The position numbers were made by a program, and so were the translations under genes. The notes under the pieces are model-generated. The model was not told where the DNA came from. It saw only the letters and a list, made by a program, of their open reading frames with translations, and searched no databases. This document shows positions 11,764 to 21,459 of a DNA stretch of 64,000 bases, one piece after another. Position 1 is the stretch's first letter, and each line of letters opens with the position of its first letter. The stretch comes from Firmicutes bacterium AF25-13AC. Lineage in GTDB: Bacteria > Bacillota > Clostridia > Lachnospirales > Lachnospiraceae. The stretch covers positions 23,930 through 87,929 of the forward strand of contig QUFP01000016.1 of assembly GCA_003478935.1 (NCBI GenBank). Direction: 5' to 3'.

Positions 11764-12804
11764 ATGCGTTTTTATTGTAGTGATGACACAGTTGATCTGG
11801 AACAGTACCCGTATCATGTGAGAGATGTCCATATCAGCGACCCATTTATTCTGGCAGATCCAAAAAGCCGCTGCTACTACACTTATGTACAGTTTGCGGA
11901 TACCAAACGTTTCCCAGATGTGGAAACTGACAAAGAACACGGTGTATTTTATGTACTTGAAAGTAAGGATTTGATTCACTGGTCAAAGCCACAGATTTGT
12001 TTTCGTCAAAATAATTTCTGGGCAGATAAGGATTATTGGGCACCAGAGGTTCATATCTGGAAAGGACGCTATTATCTTTTCAGCTCATTTCGTGCAGATG
12101 GTCATTACCGCAAATGTCAGTGCTTAGTATCAGATTCACCAAAAGGACCATTTGAACCCATTCGTCAAGAAGCTGTTACACCAGATGGATGGCAGAGTCT
12201 TGATGGAACATTGTACGTTGACCGATCAGGCAAGCCTTGGATGGTATTTTGTCATGAGTGGCTTCAGGTTGGTGATGGTCAAATTTGTGCCATACCAATG
12301 TCTGATGATTTGGGCGAAGCAATTGGTGATCCTGTCATTTTATTTAGAGCATCCGATGGCAAATGGAATGCTAAAGGCGCAAAAGAAGGCGGCTATGTGA
12401 CAGACGGACCATTTTTGCATCGCCTTCCTGGCGGAAAACTTATTATGCTTTGGTCCAGCTTCACAGAAAAAGGCGCATATGCTGTAGGCTACGCGACAAG
12501 CCGTTTTGGTGATATTCTGGGGCCATGGGATCAGGAATCAGAACCACTGTATGCACTTGATGGCGGTCATGCAATGCTGTTTTATACCTTTGGCGGTCAG
12601 CTAATGATGGCATGCCACTGCCCAAATGATCACCCAAAGAAACGTATTCTTTTATTTGAAATGGAAGAAGATGAAAATGGACTTCATGTCGTAAACGAAG
12701 TTACAGGGAACTGGTTTCATGCAGCGGGAGGCCCTGCCAAAGGCTGGGTTTATGAACAGCCATGTGTAGAAATTCCTAGCTTTGCAAAAGATCCAAGAGG
12801 ATAA
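11764..12804 (+). CDS. Glycoside hydrolase family 43 enzyme (arabinosidase/xylosidase-like)
   Basis: The 346-residue protein fits a single five-bladed beta-propeller. The catalytic base is probably Asp26 in HISDPFIL. WAPEVHIWKGRYYLFSS is the typical blade-two motif, with DGTLYVDRSGKPW and CHEWLQVGDGQ (Glu165) as further active-site candidates. GH43 enzymes remove alpha-L-arabinofuranosyl or beta-xylosyl groups from plant polysaccharides. No signal peptide is visible, so it should act inside the cell. A perfect AAGGAGG six bases before the ATG fixes the start. It is a single-gene unit with its own promoter and terminator. The exact substrate is not assignable from sequence alone. Confidence 0.88.
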   Translation: MRFYCSDDTVDLEQYPYHVRDVHISDPFILADPKSRCYYTYVQFADTKRFPDVETDKEHGVFYVLESKDLIHWSKPQICFRQNNFWADKDYWAPEVHIWKGRYYLFSSFRADGHYRKCQCLVSDSPKGPFEPIRQEAVTPDGWQSLDGTLYVDRSGKPWMVFCHEWLQVGDGQICAIPMSDDLGEAIGDPVILFRASDGKWNAKGAKEGGYVTDGPFLHRLPGGKLIMLWSSFTEKGAYAVGYATSRFGDILGPWDQESEPLYALDGGHAMLFYTFGGQLMMACHCPNDHPKKRILLFEMEEDENGLHVVNEVTGNWFHAAGGPAKGWVYEQPCVEIPSFAKDPRG

Positions 12805-12823
12805 CACTATACGTCATTAAAAT

Positions 12824-12861
12824 ACCCGGAATATATTGCTGCTATACAATATATTCCGGGT
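12824..12861 (+). terminator. Terminator of the GH43 gene
   Basis: ACCCGGAATATATT and AATATATTCCGGGT form a perfect 14 bp stem around a 10-base loop, followed by GTTTATTTA. It lies 20 bases after the stop codon and also faces the end of the convergent binding-protein gene. Confidence 0.85.
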
Positions 12862-12913
12862 GTTTATTTAGGCTTATGTCTTTTTAACTTGTAAATAACA
12901 CTTTCATTTAAGC

Positions 12914-14665
12914 TTATTTTTTGATTGCATTATTCATTTCAACAAGTGTTGCAACATCTTCTGCCTGAGCCAAAGCATCCTGATAGAAGTAATCAAATAC
13001 CTCATCAACATGATAGCTTGCCTTCAGTTCTTCAATCATGCTGTCACGCATTGCCTCAAAGTCTTCATCAGACTCACATGCTACGCACTTAAATACGTTC
13101 TTACCCATGTATGCATTGATTTCGTTTACCCAAGAAGCAACATCACCTTCTGGATCACCAAATGAAATGTAATTCATAGAATCAGTAACAGGTGTTTCCT
13201 GACGATATACATCTACCTGAGACTCTGCACCATAATGATCAATGAAATCCTTAATGGTATCATTCATCTTTGCTTCCATAGCCTTTGTTGAGAACTGATA
13301 CAGATCAGTGGTGTAGCCATCTGGCTGAATTGTTCCGTTTCCAAATCCACAGAAATGATGGTATACATTAATACCAGTCTCTACGCCAAGAGCATCATCC
13401 TTTGTTACTTTCAGGTACTCATCCGTCGGTACTGGCTCACCATCTTCCATATTCCACATACCACCTTCTAAGCCATTCCATGCAATTCTGGAAAATTCAT
13501 ATGTAGATACAAAGTCAAGCAATGCTACACAGCGCTCTGGATTTTCAGTATTTGCGTTAACAACATACTGTCTCTCGCCTCTATACATATTTCCAAAACG
13601 ATCTTCTGCATCTGCGGTCAAACTTGGCATTGAAACAAAGGTTTTTTCATTTCCTTCTGCCTTGTTAAACTCTGTATTTGCATTGGTAGACATCCAACCC
13701 GGTACATTAAACATATACTTTCCAGCCTTCAGATTTTCCTCGTAAACATCAGATGTCTGTGTAAAGGAATCCGGATCTAACAAACCTCTCTGGTTTGCCT
13801 TATTATAAAAACGAACTGCACGCCAGAATACACTTTCAGGATCAGTCAGCTGATTTGCTTCAAGAGGTGTAGAATCAACTGTAGAAACACCAAGTACACG
13901 ACCCGTTGTCTCCATCAAATTTACTCCTTCCTGTGGTCCAAGACCAAAGGTAAATACCCATTCACCCCATCCCTGACCTGCACCAAACCATGCACCGCAT
14001 CCGTAAGTTTTCTGTCCATCTGCTGTTTCAGGCTCTAATGCCACCATCTGCTCAAGAACATCTAACAGATCCTCATCATAATTTTCCAGCTTTGGATAGC
14101 CCGCTTCCTTATACAGATCCCATCTCAAATAGTGACCGCATGTTGGAACTGTGCCATCATCCCAAGAACCTTTACACATTCCCCAAAGATACATGTTTCC
14201 ATCTGGACTGTTTGCCGGCATACGCTCTGCTGTTACCATCAGCTGTCCTGCTGGGTCATTCATGGTATTTGGCGCATATTCTTCCAGATAAGGCTCCAAA
14301 TTCAATACAGATGCAGACTCAAGAAGCATCGGAAGCTGTTTTGTTGGGTCCGATAATAAGAAAACATCTGGTAAATCATTATCTGCTAACATAGCTGACA
14401 GCTGTGTCGGCCAATCTGCCTCTGTAACAGCAGTCAGGTACAGATCAATATTCAAATTATCTTCAATATACTTGCTGACTGGATCAGAACGAAGTCCATC
14501 AAGTTCACCTGATCCTACGAATGCCACTACATCAAGTGCCACTCTATCCTCGAATTGAGGTGTTGTTGTGCTGCCCGTGCTCTCTCCTGCAAATGCCATT
14601 GTATTACCACACATAATAAGTGCGGACGCTGCTGCAAATGCCTTTCTTGCTACTGTTTTTTTCAT
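12914..14665 (-). CDS. Extracellular sugar-binding protein of an Lpl-type ABC importer
   Basis: The 583-residue protein begins with a signal peptide (MKKTVARKAFAAASALIMCG, then NTMAFA). There is a cysteine but no proper lipobox, since Met precedes it. The mature part shows family-1 solute-binding features: an early Asn/Asp-rich strand region, DNDLPDVFLLSD, and a YVVNANTENPERCVALLDFV segment near the hinge. LplA-like proteins of 500-580 residues bind oligosaccharides and deliver them to LplB/LplC permeases, whose genes lie just upstream on the same strand. No dedicated ATPase gene is present; such systems share an MsmK-like ATPase. The order permease, permease, binding protein differs from the other two sugar importers in this window. 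Confidence 0.92.
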   Translation of the reverse strand: MKKTVARKAFAAASALIMCGNTMAFAGESTGSTTTPQFEDRVALDVVAFVGSGELDGLRSDPVSKYIEDNLNIDLYLTAVTEADWPTQLSAMLADNDLPDVFLLSDPTKQLPMLLESASVLNLEPYLEEYAPNTMNDPAGQLMVTAERMPANSPDGNMYLWGMCKGSWDDGTVPTCGHYLRWDLYKEAGYPKLENYDEDLLDVLEQMVALEPETADGQKTYGCGAWFGAGQGWGEWVFTFGLGPQEGVNLMETTGRVLGVSTVDSTPLEANQLTDPESVFWRAVRFYNKANQRGLLDPDSFTQTSDVYEENLKAGKYMFNVPGWMSTNANTEFNKAEGNEKTFVSMPSLTADAEDRFGNMYRGERQYVVNANTENPERCVALLDFVSTYEFSRIAWNGLEGGMWNMEDGEPVPTDEYLKVTKDDALGVETGINVYHHFCGFGNGTIQPDGYTTDLYQFSTKAMEAKMNDTIKDFIDHYGAESQVDVYRQETPVTDSMNYISFGDPEGDVASWVNEINAYMGKNVFKCVACESDEDFEAMRDSMIEELKASYHVDEVFDYFYQDALAQAEDVATLVEMNNAIKK

Positions 14666-14762
14666 AAATATCTCCTTCCTTTTTCTTTTTTATTACTGCC
14701 AGACTACATTCGTACCATACGTTTGCACGATTGCAATCATAACTAACATAAAATAACATTTC

Positions 14763-15650
14763 TCAACCTTTTACTGCACCAAGCATAATTCCCTTTGTAA
14801 AAAAGCGCTGCATGAACGGATAAACACAAAGTATTGGAACTACCGTAATAAAGCTCATTGCCATACGCAGCGTTGTCGATGATACTTTAATTGCCGCTCC
14901 CGCTGCCGCTCCTGCAGTGGAAGATACTACATTTGACTGTAGTTTCGTATACAGCAAATACTGCAGACAATGTAACGTTGCAGATTTTCTTCCCTGCATA
15001 AAATACATATCATCTGCCCATGCATTCCACTGATTTACAGCTGCAAACACAATAATACATGCCAGAATCGGCTTTGCAAGTGGAATAATAAGCTTGAAGT
15101 AAATTTTTACTAATCCAGCTCCATCAATCTCTGCTGACTCAATCAGTTCCCCTGGAATAGACTCAATATAAGTCTTTACTAAAATAATAAAATATGCCTG
15201 AACTGCTGATGGCAGAATGTATACCAAAAAATTATTTTTCAGTCCTATATTGCTGATCAATAAATAGTACGGGATAAATCCTGCATTTACATACATTGTA
15301 ACGATAAAGAATCGGTACAAAAACTTCTTGCATGGAAGATCTCTATTAGCAAGAATGTATGCTGCAAAGCTACAGCAAAAACATGTTAAAAGTGTACCAA
15401 ATATCGTCCTCGCAAACGCAATCCATATACTAGATTTAAGTCCTGGAATCTGAAGCATCTCTGTATAGGCTTCTGTTGTAAATTCCTTCGGAAGCAAATA
15501 TACACCTAAGTTCACTGCTCCTGGTGAAGATAGCGAATTAATAAAAATATACCATAACGGATATACGCAAATAAATGTGATCAATCCAAGCAATACCGTG
15601 TTGATTGTGCCTGCAATTGTTATCTTTTTTCTCTTTTTCATAATTCTCAC
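14763..15650 (-). CDS. Sugar ABC transporter permease, LplC type
   Basis: This COG0395-type permease of about 290 residues has six membrane segments and the EAA loop ESAEIDGAGLVKIYFKLIIP. It ends in the hallmark FTKGIMLGAVKG. The ribosome site AAGGAG is three bases from the GTG at 15650 and twelve from the ATG at 15641. The ATG (MKKRKKITIAG) is the more likely start, three codons shorter. It follows the LplB-type gene by 39 bases and precedes the binding-protein gene by 97 bases, forming one operon. Confidence 0.92.
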   Translation of the reverse strand: MRIMKKRKKITIAGTINTVLLGLITFICVYPLWYIFINSLSSPGAVNLGVYLLPKEFTTEAYTEMLQIPGLKSSIWIAFARTIFGTLLTCFCCSFAAYILANRDLPCKKFLYRFFIVTMYVNAGFIPYYLLISNIGLKNNFLVYILPSAVQAYFIILVKTYIESIPGELIESAEIDGAGLVKIYFKLIIPLAKPILACIIVFAAVNQWNAWADDMYFMQGRKSATLHCLQYLLYTKLQSNVVSSTAGAAAGAAIKVSSTTLRMAMSFITVVPILCVYPFMQRFFTKGIMLGAVKG

Positions 15651-15689
15651 AATCTCCTTTCTGAGAAAACCTCCTTTTCTAGCTTTTAC

Positions 15690-16631
15690 TTAGAATATAG
15701 AATCGCCTCTCAGCTTTTTAGATGCCCAGTTTGCAAATGTCAAAAGTATAATACTTACAATAGATTTGAAAATGCCCATCGCAGTCGCCAATGAGTATTC
15801 CATATTTTTGATACCCATACGATATACATATGTATCAAATACTTCCAGCTTATCCCACGTCATACCATTTCCAAGCAGCCAGAACTGCTCGAATCCATTT
15901 GACATCATATTAGAAATTGCAAGTAATAGTAAAACAAAAAATGTAGAGAGTAAACCAGGAACAGTTACATGAATAATTTTTTGCCATGTATTAGCACCAT
16001 CCACCTCTGCTGCTTGGTATAACTCTTGATCAATTGAGGTGATCGCAGACAAATAAATAATTGCATTGTAACCAAGTGATTTCCATACACCGATAGCAAC
16101 CTGTGTTGCCCACGCATGTTTTTCATTTGTCAGCACATTAAGTGGCTTCTTTATAACACCGAGTCCCATAAGAATAATATTTAATGCGCTATCTTCTGAT
16201 GAAAGAAGCATAAACACAATTGAATACACAAGCACCCAAGAAATAAAGTTTGGAATTGAAGTTCCTGTTTGTACAAGTTTTGCATATCGCTTATTTTTAA
16301 GCTGTGAAATTGCTATTGCAAAAATAGCTGGAAGCACAGAACAGCAAATATTTAAGAATGAAATACTAAGTGTATTGCGCATTACTGTCACAAAATCTTT
16401 AGAATTTTCGAAAATCTTTTTAAAATATTTCAGTCCAACAAACTGCGATTTAAAAATTGAAACACCAGGTGTAAATTCTACAAATGCGTAACTCCATCCA
16501 AACAACGGTGCATAGGAAAAAACTCCTATCATAATCATGAACGGGAGAAGCAAAAGTACTAACCGAATCTGTTTCTTCTTCCGTCCTGTCAGTCCGCCCT
16601 TTCTTGAGTGTTTCATGTCCATTTTCTTCAC
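15690..16631 (-). CDS. Sugar ABC transporter permease, LplB type
   Basis: The 313-residue COG4209-type permease has a basic N-terminus, a first membrane segment (LVLLLLPFMIMIGVFSYAPL), the family motif WSYAFVEFTPG and the EAA loop YQAAEVDGANTWQKIIHVTVP. It ends in KKLRGDSIF, typical for the group. It is the first gene of the importer operon. The 285 bases upstream hold the operon promoter region, and the AraC regulator gene lies immediately beyond on the same strand. Confidence 0.92.
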   Translation of the reverse strand: MKKMDMKHSRKGGLTGRKKKQIRLVLLLLPFMIMIGVFSYAPLFGWSYAFVEFTPGVSIFKSQFVGLKYFKKIFENSKDFVTVMRNTLSISFLNICCSVLPAIFAIAISQLKNKRYAKLVQTGTSIPNFISWVLVYSIVFMLLSSEDSALNIILMGLGVIKKPLNVLTNEKHAWATQVAIGVWKSLGYNAIIYLSAITSIDQELYQAAEVDGANTWQKIIHVTVPGLLSTFFVLLLLAISNMMSNGFEQFWLLGNGMTWDKLEVFDTYVYRMGIKNMEYSLATAMGIFKSIVSIILLTFANWASKKLRGDSIF

Positions 16632-16916
16632 CTTGCCTTTCCTATGCTACTGCATAAAAAATATCTGCTATCATATGGTTTATTCACAATCGCCTTCTAC
16701 CGAAAACTTTGAATGAACTTATTATAGCAGATACCTTTTTGCCATTATATCATTTTTCCTCATTTTTTATCATAAATCTCATATTTTTCTTTTTGTTTTA
16801 TCTATTTTTCCTCGTATTATTCTAATACCCCTACAGTTTTATATCACTTTTGTATATAAATTTTATTTTTTTATTATTAAAATATACTTCTTTACCAATT
16901 ATCGTTTTTTGATATC
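16632..16916. other. A/T-rich region between AraC gene and importer operon
   Basis: This stretch is extremely A/T-rich with long T runs and no open frame. It must contain the promoter of the importer operon on the minus strand. I could not pick one convincing -35/-10 pair. Confidence 0.4.
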
Positions 16917-18083
16917 TTACACACTTTGTATTTTTGATTCTCGATACTTTGCAGGTGTCATTCCTACTTCACGCTTAAAGATACTAGAAAAATGACTTTG
17001 TGTGGAAAAACATAAAATAGCTGCAATTTCACTACACGAATATGATGAATATAACAATAGTTCTTTTGCTTGATGAACCTTTTCTTTTCGTATATAGTGC
17101 TGCAACGTAATTCCCTCATATTTATGAAAGAGGCCTGTCAGATAATTTTCATTAATGCCAAGTGCTTCTCCAATTTGTACTACTCTAATTGATTCATCCA
17201 TATGTTCTGCAACATATTCCTTCGCCCTCTCCACATAACGATTATGCTCGCTATCGTGCTTGACCTGTTCAACGGCTCGTGCAAATTCTCGTTCATATTC
17301 AACAACTGCTGCCTGAATTGGCAATACCTGAGTCATTCTTTCGATATTACTAATAAACACATCTGACATCGAAAATGCCTTATGAGGTGCCACGCCACCA
17401 TCAATTGCTGCTCTACATGCAATAGAAATTACAACAATTGAAAGATTTTTCTCTTGACGAAGAGGATTATCTGCAAGTTTGCCAATTTCTCCTGTCCATA
17501 CTTCATTTTGACATTCTTCCAATTGTTTTAAATTTCCAGCTCGAATACTTCCAAGCTTCTTTTGCTCATGTTTGTAAGGATTGTGCAAATGTTCCCCATT
17601 TTCCATCCAGCACTTTTTTTTAAAAAATTTCTGTTGCTCTGTCTCAGACTGTTGTTTTGTATACAACTCACCCAAACAAACTTTTTCACCTGTTTCCTCA
17701 TAAAGAAGCAGCTTCATTGCTTCTAAAAATGTTTTTAATTCACAATACGGAAGGCGATATAATTTTGTTTCAATTTTATGCTTTTGAGCGATTTTAAGCG
17801 CAGGTGCTGCACCAACAATTGTCTGAACTGGTCCCGCAAGAATCCATCCCTGTATGTTTTTTCGACGAACCCTCGCATAATAAACGTCATCTTCCCAGAA
17901 AACATCAATTGACGCTTCTGGTCTTCGTTCTAACACATCATTTAGAAAATTGGGATCCGTAAAAAATGGATCCTCATCTTCATTTGTCTGTCCAATTCTC
18001 CGAATCTTTCTGTCATTATCAATCAATCTAATTTCACCATGTGTAATTTGGATCAATGATTGTAAAAAAAATTCATCCACCAT
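16917..18083 (-). CDS. AraC-family transcriptional regulator
   Basis: The 388-residue protein ends in an AraC double helix-turn-helix (residues about 285-385: VQIGEALGINENYLTGLFHK, then CFSTQSHFSSIFKREVG, then TPAKYRESK). The first 270 residues form an unfamiliar sensory region without a receiver domain, so it is a one-component regulator, perhaps binding a sugar ligand. It lies directly upstream of, and is co-oriented with, the Lpl-type importer operon and is its probable activator. On its other side are the mannosidase and GH-A glycosidase genes, which may belong to the same regulon. Confidence 0.9.
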   Translation of the reverse strand: MVDEFFLQSLIQITHGEIRLIDNDRKIRRIGQTNEDEDPFFTDPNFLNDVLERRPEASIDVFWEDDVYYARVRRKNIQGWILAGPVQTIVGAAPALKIAQKHKIETKLYRLPYCELKTFLEAMKLLLYEETGEKVCLGELYTKQQSETEQQKFFKKKCWMENGEHLHNPYKHEQKKLGSIRAGNLKQLEECQNEVWTGEIGKLADNPLRQEKNLSIVVISIACRAAIDGGVAPHKAFSMSDVFISNIERMTQVLPIQAAVVEYEREFARAVEQVKHDSEHNRYVERAKEYVAEHMDESIRVVQIGEALGINENYLTGLFHKYEGITLQHYIRKEKVHQAKELLLYSSYSCSEIAAILCFSTQSHFSSIFKREVGMTPAKYRESKIQSV

Positions 18084-18192
18084 TTTTTATCCTCAACTTC
18101 TTCCTTTCATAGTAATTTTATTCACTGTTTCCTGTCTGATACACTTGCAAAGTTGCTTGATACAAGAATTATACAATGTCTTTTATTACACA

Positions 18193-18217
18193 AAAGGGGC
18201 AGTTTCCTGCCCCCTTT
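18193..18217 (-). terminator. Terminator of the mannosidase gene
   Basis: AAAGGGGCAG and CTGCCCCCTTT pair with one bulged C around a 4-base loop. On the minus strand the stem is followed by TTTTGTGT. It lies about 70 bases after the mannosidase stop and before the AraC start. Confidence 0.75.
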
Positions 18218-18238
18218 ATCCACCTCATAAAAACGCAT

Positions 18239-18293
18239 TTAATACGCAATCATCGGAATGCTTTCTGCCTTTTCATTTGCAGGCTCTTTTATG
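18239..18293 (-). pseudogene. Duplicated 3' tail of the GH-A glycosidase gene
   Basis: On the minus strand this segment reads EKAESIPMIAY and then a stop, identical to the last residues of the glycosidase ending at 21460. The first 38 bases are identical between the two sites (18239-18276 and 21460-21497); the next 18 carry five differences. Upstream residues also align (GIKEPANEK against GTKVPTDEK). The tail overlaps the end of the mannosidase gene in another frame. It is most simply the remnant of a second copy of the glycosidase gene. Confidence 0.8.
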
Positions 18294-21200
18294 CCATAGC
18301 TTCCTCAATCGACAGACGAATCGTTTGAATCTGAAATGCACCAAACTCAAGCTCTAACATGCCGTCTTTTATTACTATCTCCTGCTCTTTATTTTCCAGC
18401 ATATCACAAAGCCAAGCCTTCTTTGCATCAACATTCAGCAAAATCTGTGCTTTTCCCGCTGCCTTTTTAGACTCATACAGACGAAGTATCAAATCACCGC
18501 TTCTGTCTAATGCCGGCTTTATTGTATCTAAGACAACTGTGCCGTTCTTTACAGAAGCTATGCTAAATGTCGGCACACATCCCAGCACCAGTCTTGGCTT
18601 TTCATTTAGTTCATAGCCCTGCTTTACCACATCACATCCGGCAAAATCACCTTCCCAAGCAGTAAACGCGTATGTAAAATGATGAACCTGATTATCTGCA
18701 CGCATTTCTGGCGCTGCTGCTGCACGAAGAAGAGTTAGTTCTAACGCATTTTGATTCATGCTGATTCCATACTTGCAGTCATTTAATACGGCTGCACCGT
18801 GAGACGCATCGCACAGCGCACTGTATCTGTGATTGCATACCTCAAAACGATCTTTTTCGTATTCTCTTGAACGATGAGTTGGGCGCATTACATAGCCAAA
18901 CTGCATCTCATTGATTCCATTTTCTGCATAAACCGCTACTGGAAATGAAGTCTTTAGCAAGCGATGTAGCTCTTTCCAGTCAATCGTTGTATCAAATTCG
19001 AGACGTCTGCTGTCCTTTGCCAGACGAATATACTGTGTATATGAAGATTTTCCAATCTTTCCTGTAACTTTAATGACTGCTTCTATTCCATCTGCCACAA
19101 GCTCAGTACACACATCAAATGCTCCTTCAAGCTCCTGCTCCCTATAATTTGAGTCGATATCCCATGCATCAAACATGCGTGGTACATCCTTATAAAAATG
19201 GAAACAATTCAAGGCATCTGCTGCAAACTCACGTCCTGATTCCTTTAGGACAAAGCTTGTCACCTCGCCTTTTTTGTTTATCTTGACGCGTACCTGTGAA
19301 TTTTCAAGCGCAATGCCGTCCGTGGTCTTTTCTGCTGACACAGCCTTTTGCTCCACATTTTTCTTCTTGTATGGAACAAGTGTAACAGCTCCGCACGGTG
19401 GGATTGTTACCCATGCCTTAACGCCAAACGGTGTCTTCTCAACAAAAACTTCCTCTCCTTCAAAGGTTTTTGCACCGTCTGCAAATGCTTCTGGAAGCTC
19501 TACCACCGTCTTTCTCTCAAAACCAAATGAGTTAAAGAGCGTCACATCATTTTCATTTTCTTTTGTTACAAGCTGACTCATATATATATCTGCCTGTTTA
19601 TTTGCTGTCTCAATTACAACGCCAACAGCTTTCCTTGCTTCCTCGTAAACTCTTCCCATCGAGGAGCCTGGAAGAATATCGTGAAACTGATTTAACAATA
19701 ATTCCTTCCAGAGAGCATCAGCCTTCTCACTGTCATATACATTTCCCTTACAAAGACCAAATGCTCCCCACATCTCCATCTCGCGAAGTGCAAACTCAGC
19801 ACGTCTATTATTTTGCTTTACTTTTGCCTGAGAGGTGTAGGTTCCTCTGTGTGCATTAAAATACAGCTCACCTACATAAGTATTGACTGGTCCGCCCGCT
19901 TCGTCCATTTTCTTGAAAAAGCTCTTCGGATCAGACAGTTCAACTCTCGGTGCACCCTCAAGATTTTGTTCTCTTTTTGCATACTCAATATCGTCTCTTG
20001 TTGGACCACCGCCGCCATCGCCATAGCCAAACGGTAGCAAAAAGGCATCTAGATCCTGAAGCTGACTTCTGTTTTTCCACACTTCTTCAAGTTGCTTAGG
20101 ATTAGTCTTATAAGTATAGCTTGTCGGAAGAAATGACACAATCCTACTTCCGTCTATGCCTTCCCAGTTAAAGTAATGATACGGGAATTGCTCACCCTCG
20201 TTATATGACCAAAAGATCTTCTGTGTTACCAGATAGTTGACCTTGCATCCCTTTAAAATCTGTGGCAATGCCCCTGTGTAGCCAAACGTATCTGGAAGCC
20301 ACAGCACTTCACTGTCCACATCAAATACGTCCTTATAATACTGCTTTCCATACAGCAGTTGACGAATCAGTGCCTCACCACTTGCCATATTCGTGTCAGG
20401 TTCCACCCACATGGCACCCTCTGCAATCCACTGTCCTTTTTTGACAGCCGCCTTGATTCGCTCAAAAAGTTCCGGATACAGTTTGCGGCACATCTCATAC
20501 TCTGCTGGCTGGCTCTGAATAAATTTATATTCTGGATATTCCTCAATCAGACGAAGCTGCGCCGCAAATGTACGCGCGGTTTTACGACCGGTTTCCGCAA
20601 TCGGCCACAGCCAAGCCAAATCCAAATGAGCATTTCCCACTGCATAAAAGACTGGCATTGTCGAACCATTCTCGGCCTCTAGCACTGGCTTTAAAGCTTC
20701 ACGCGCTTTTTTATAGGACTCAATTCTGGCATCCCGTTCCTGCTCAAAATCAACAATCAATGTAAACTGTTCCAATGCCTTTGCTATTTTTGCCGCTCTA
20801 AGGCTTGTCTTGTCAAGCACTTCAAGTAAACGTCCAAGTGTATCTACATCCATAAAAAGTTGGTAAGCATCTTCATTCCAAATTCCGTAAGTGCAGCGTC
20901 CCAATGTACGTCTCTTTCCCTCTTCTAATTTGTCTGTATAGGAGCCCGGAAGCACTGGACCTGTCGCACATCCTCCTGTCGGTGCCTCTGGATAATAATG
21001 ACCAGCATAGACCTCCATCATGATATCAAACTGCTCGTCTCCCTTTGCACAGCGACTTAACACATTGTCTACAATATAATGATGCGGCTCATTAACCCAA
21101 GACGCACGGTATGTACCAAAAGCCTTATCATTTACAAACAGTGTTGCCTCACCATCTGGCTTCAAATTCATCACAATACGTTTGCCCTCAGCTTCTTCAC

Positions 21201-21363
21201 TCAGCTGAATGTGTCCCTTCATCCAACAATATTCATATGTATTTCCCCAAGTAAAACCTGGCTTTACCGAAACAAACTGCTCTTTTTTTGCCTCCCCAAG
21301 TGAGAGCTGTTCATTTGTGCGAAATGCCTCCCATTGAATCTCACCAAGTGCTGATAAAATCAT
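18289..21363 (-). CDS. Alpha-mannosidase, GH38 family
   Basis: The 1024 in-frame residues carry the GH38 signatures. NAHLDLAWLWP supplies zinc-binding His and Asp. LPDTFGYTGALPQIL holds the zinc-binding, nucleophilic Asp358. QFHDILPGSSMGRVYEEA is the late histidine motif. The C-terminal half is the all-beta mannosidase domain. Such enzymes trim alpha-mannose from N-glycans or mannans, here in the cytoplasm since no signal peptide is seen. The ATG at 21363 has no ribosome site. A better start lies at 21427 in another frame, so the true N-terminus is probably about 23 residues longer and interrupted by indels (see next entry). Confidence 0.93.
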   Translation of the reverse strand: MILSALGEIQWEAFRTNEQLSLGEAKKEQFVSVKPGFTWGNTYEYCWMKGHIQLSEEAEGKRIVMNLKPDGEATLFVNDKAFGTYRASWVNEPHHYIVDNVLSRCAKGDEQFDIMMEVYAGHYYPEAPTGGCATGPVLPGSYTDKLEEGKRRTLGRCTYGIWNEDAYQLFMDVDTLGRLLEVLDKTSLRAAKIAKALEQFTLIVDFEQERDARIESYKKAREALKPVLEAENGSTMPVFYAVGNAHLDLAWLWPIAETGRKTARTFAAQLRLIEEYPEYKFIQSQPAEYEMCRKLYPELFERIKAAVKKGQWIAEGAMWVEPDTNMASGEALIRQLLYGKQYYKDVFDVDSEVLWLPDTFGYTGALPQILKGCKVNYLVTQKIFWSYNEGEQFPYHYFNWEGIDGSRIVSFLPTSYTYKTNPKQLEEVWKNRSQLQDLDAFLLPFGYGDGGGGPTRDDIEYAKREQNLEGAPRVELSDPKSFFKKMDEAGGPVNTYVGELYFNAHRGTYTSQAKVKQNNRRAEFALREMEMWGAFGLCKGNVYDSEKADALWKELLLNQFHDILPGSSMGRVYEEARKAVGVVIETANKQADIYMSQLVTKENENDVTLFNSFGFERKTVVELPEAFADGAKTFEGEEVFVEKTPFGVKAWVTIPPCGAVTLVPYKKKNVEQKAVSAEKTTDGIALENSQVRVKINKKGEVTSFVLKESGREFAADALNCFHFYKDVPRMFDAWDIDSNYREQELEGAFDVCTELVADGIEAVIKVTGKIGKSSYTQYIRLAKDSRRLEFDTTIDWKELHRLLKTSFPVAVYAENGINEMQFGYVMRPTHRSREYEKDRFEVCNHRYSALCDASHGAAVLNDCKYGISMNQNALELTLLRAAAAPEMRADNQVHHFTYAFTAWEGDFAGCDVVKQGYELNEKPRLVLGCVPTFSIASVKNGTVVLDTIKPALDRSGDLILRLYESKKAAGKAQILLNVDAKKAWLCDMLENKEQEIVIKDGMLELEFGAFQIQTIRLSIEEAMA

Positions 21364-21427
21364 CTTTGAGTGTGCGCACCCAATGACCGATGCGGTCTCT
21401 CCATTCGGATTTCATCAATTTACTCAT
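21341..21427 (-). other. Out-of-frame N-terminal segment of the alpha-mannosidase
   Basis: From an ATG at 21427 with AAAGGA seven bases upstream, the frame reads MSKLMKSEWRDRIGHWVRTL and KDDF before a stop at 21341. Clostridial GH38 enzymes typically open with such a segment (HWIRTLK-DFY-PLGEI). Adding one T to the run at 21356-21359 and one C nearby would give KDDFYQPLGEIQWEAF and join the segment to the long frame. The repaired reading is inference. Confidence 0.65.
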
Positions 21428-21459
21428 AATATTTCCTTTCTATTGAAAAAAATAACACA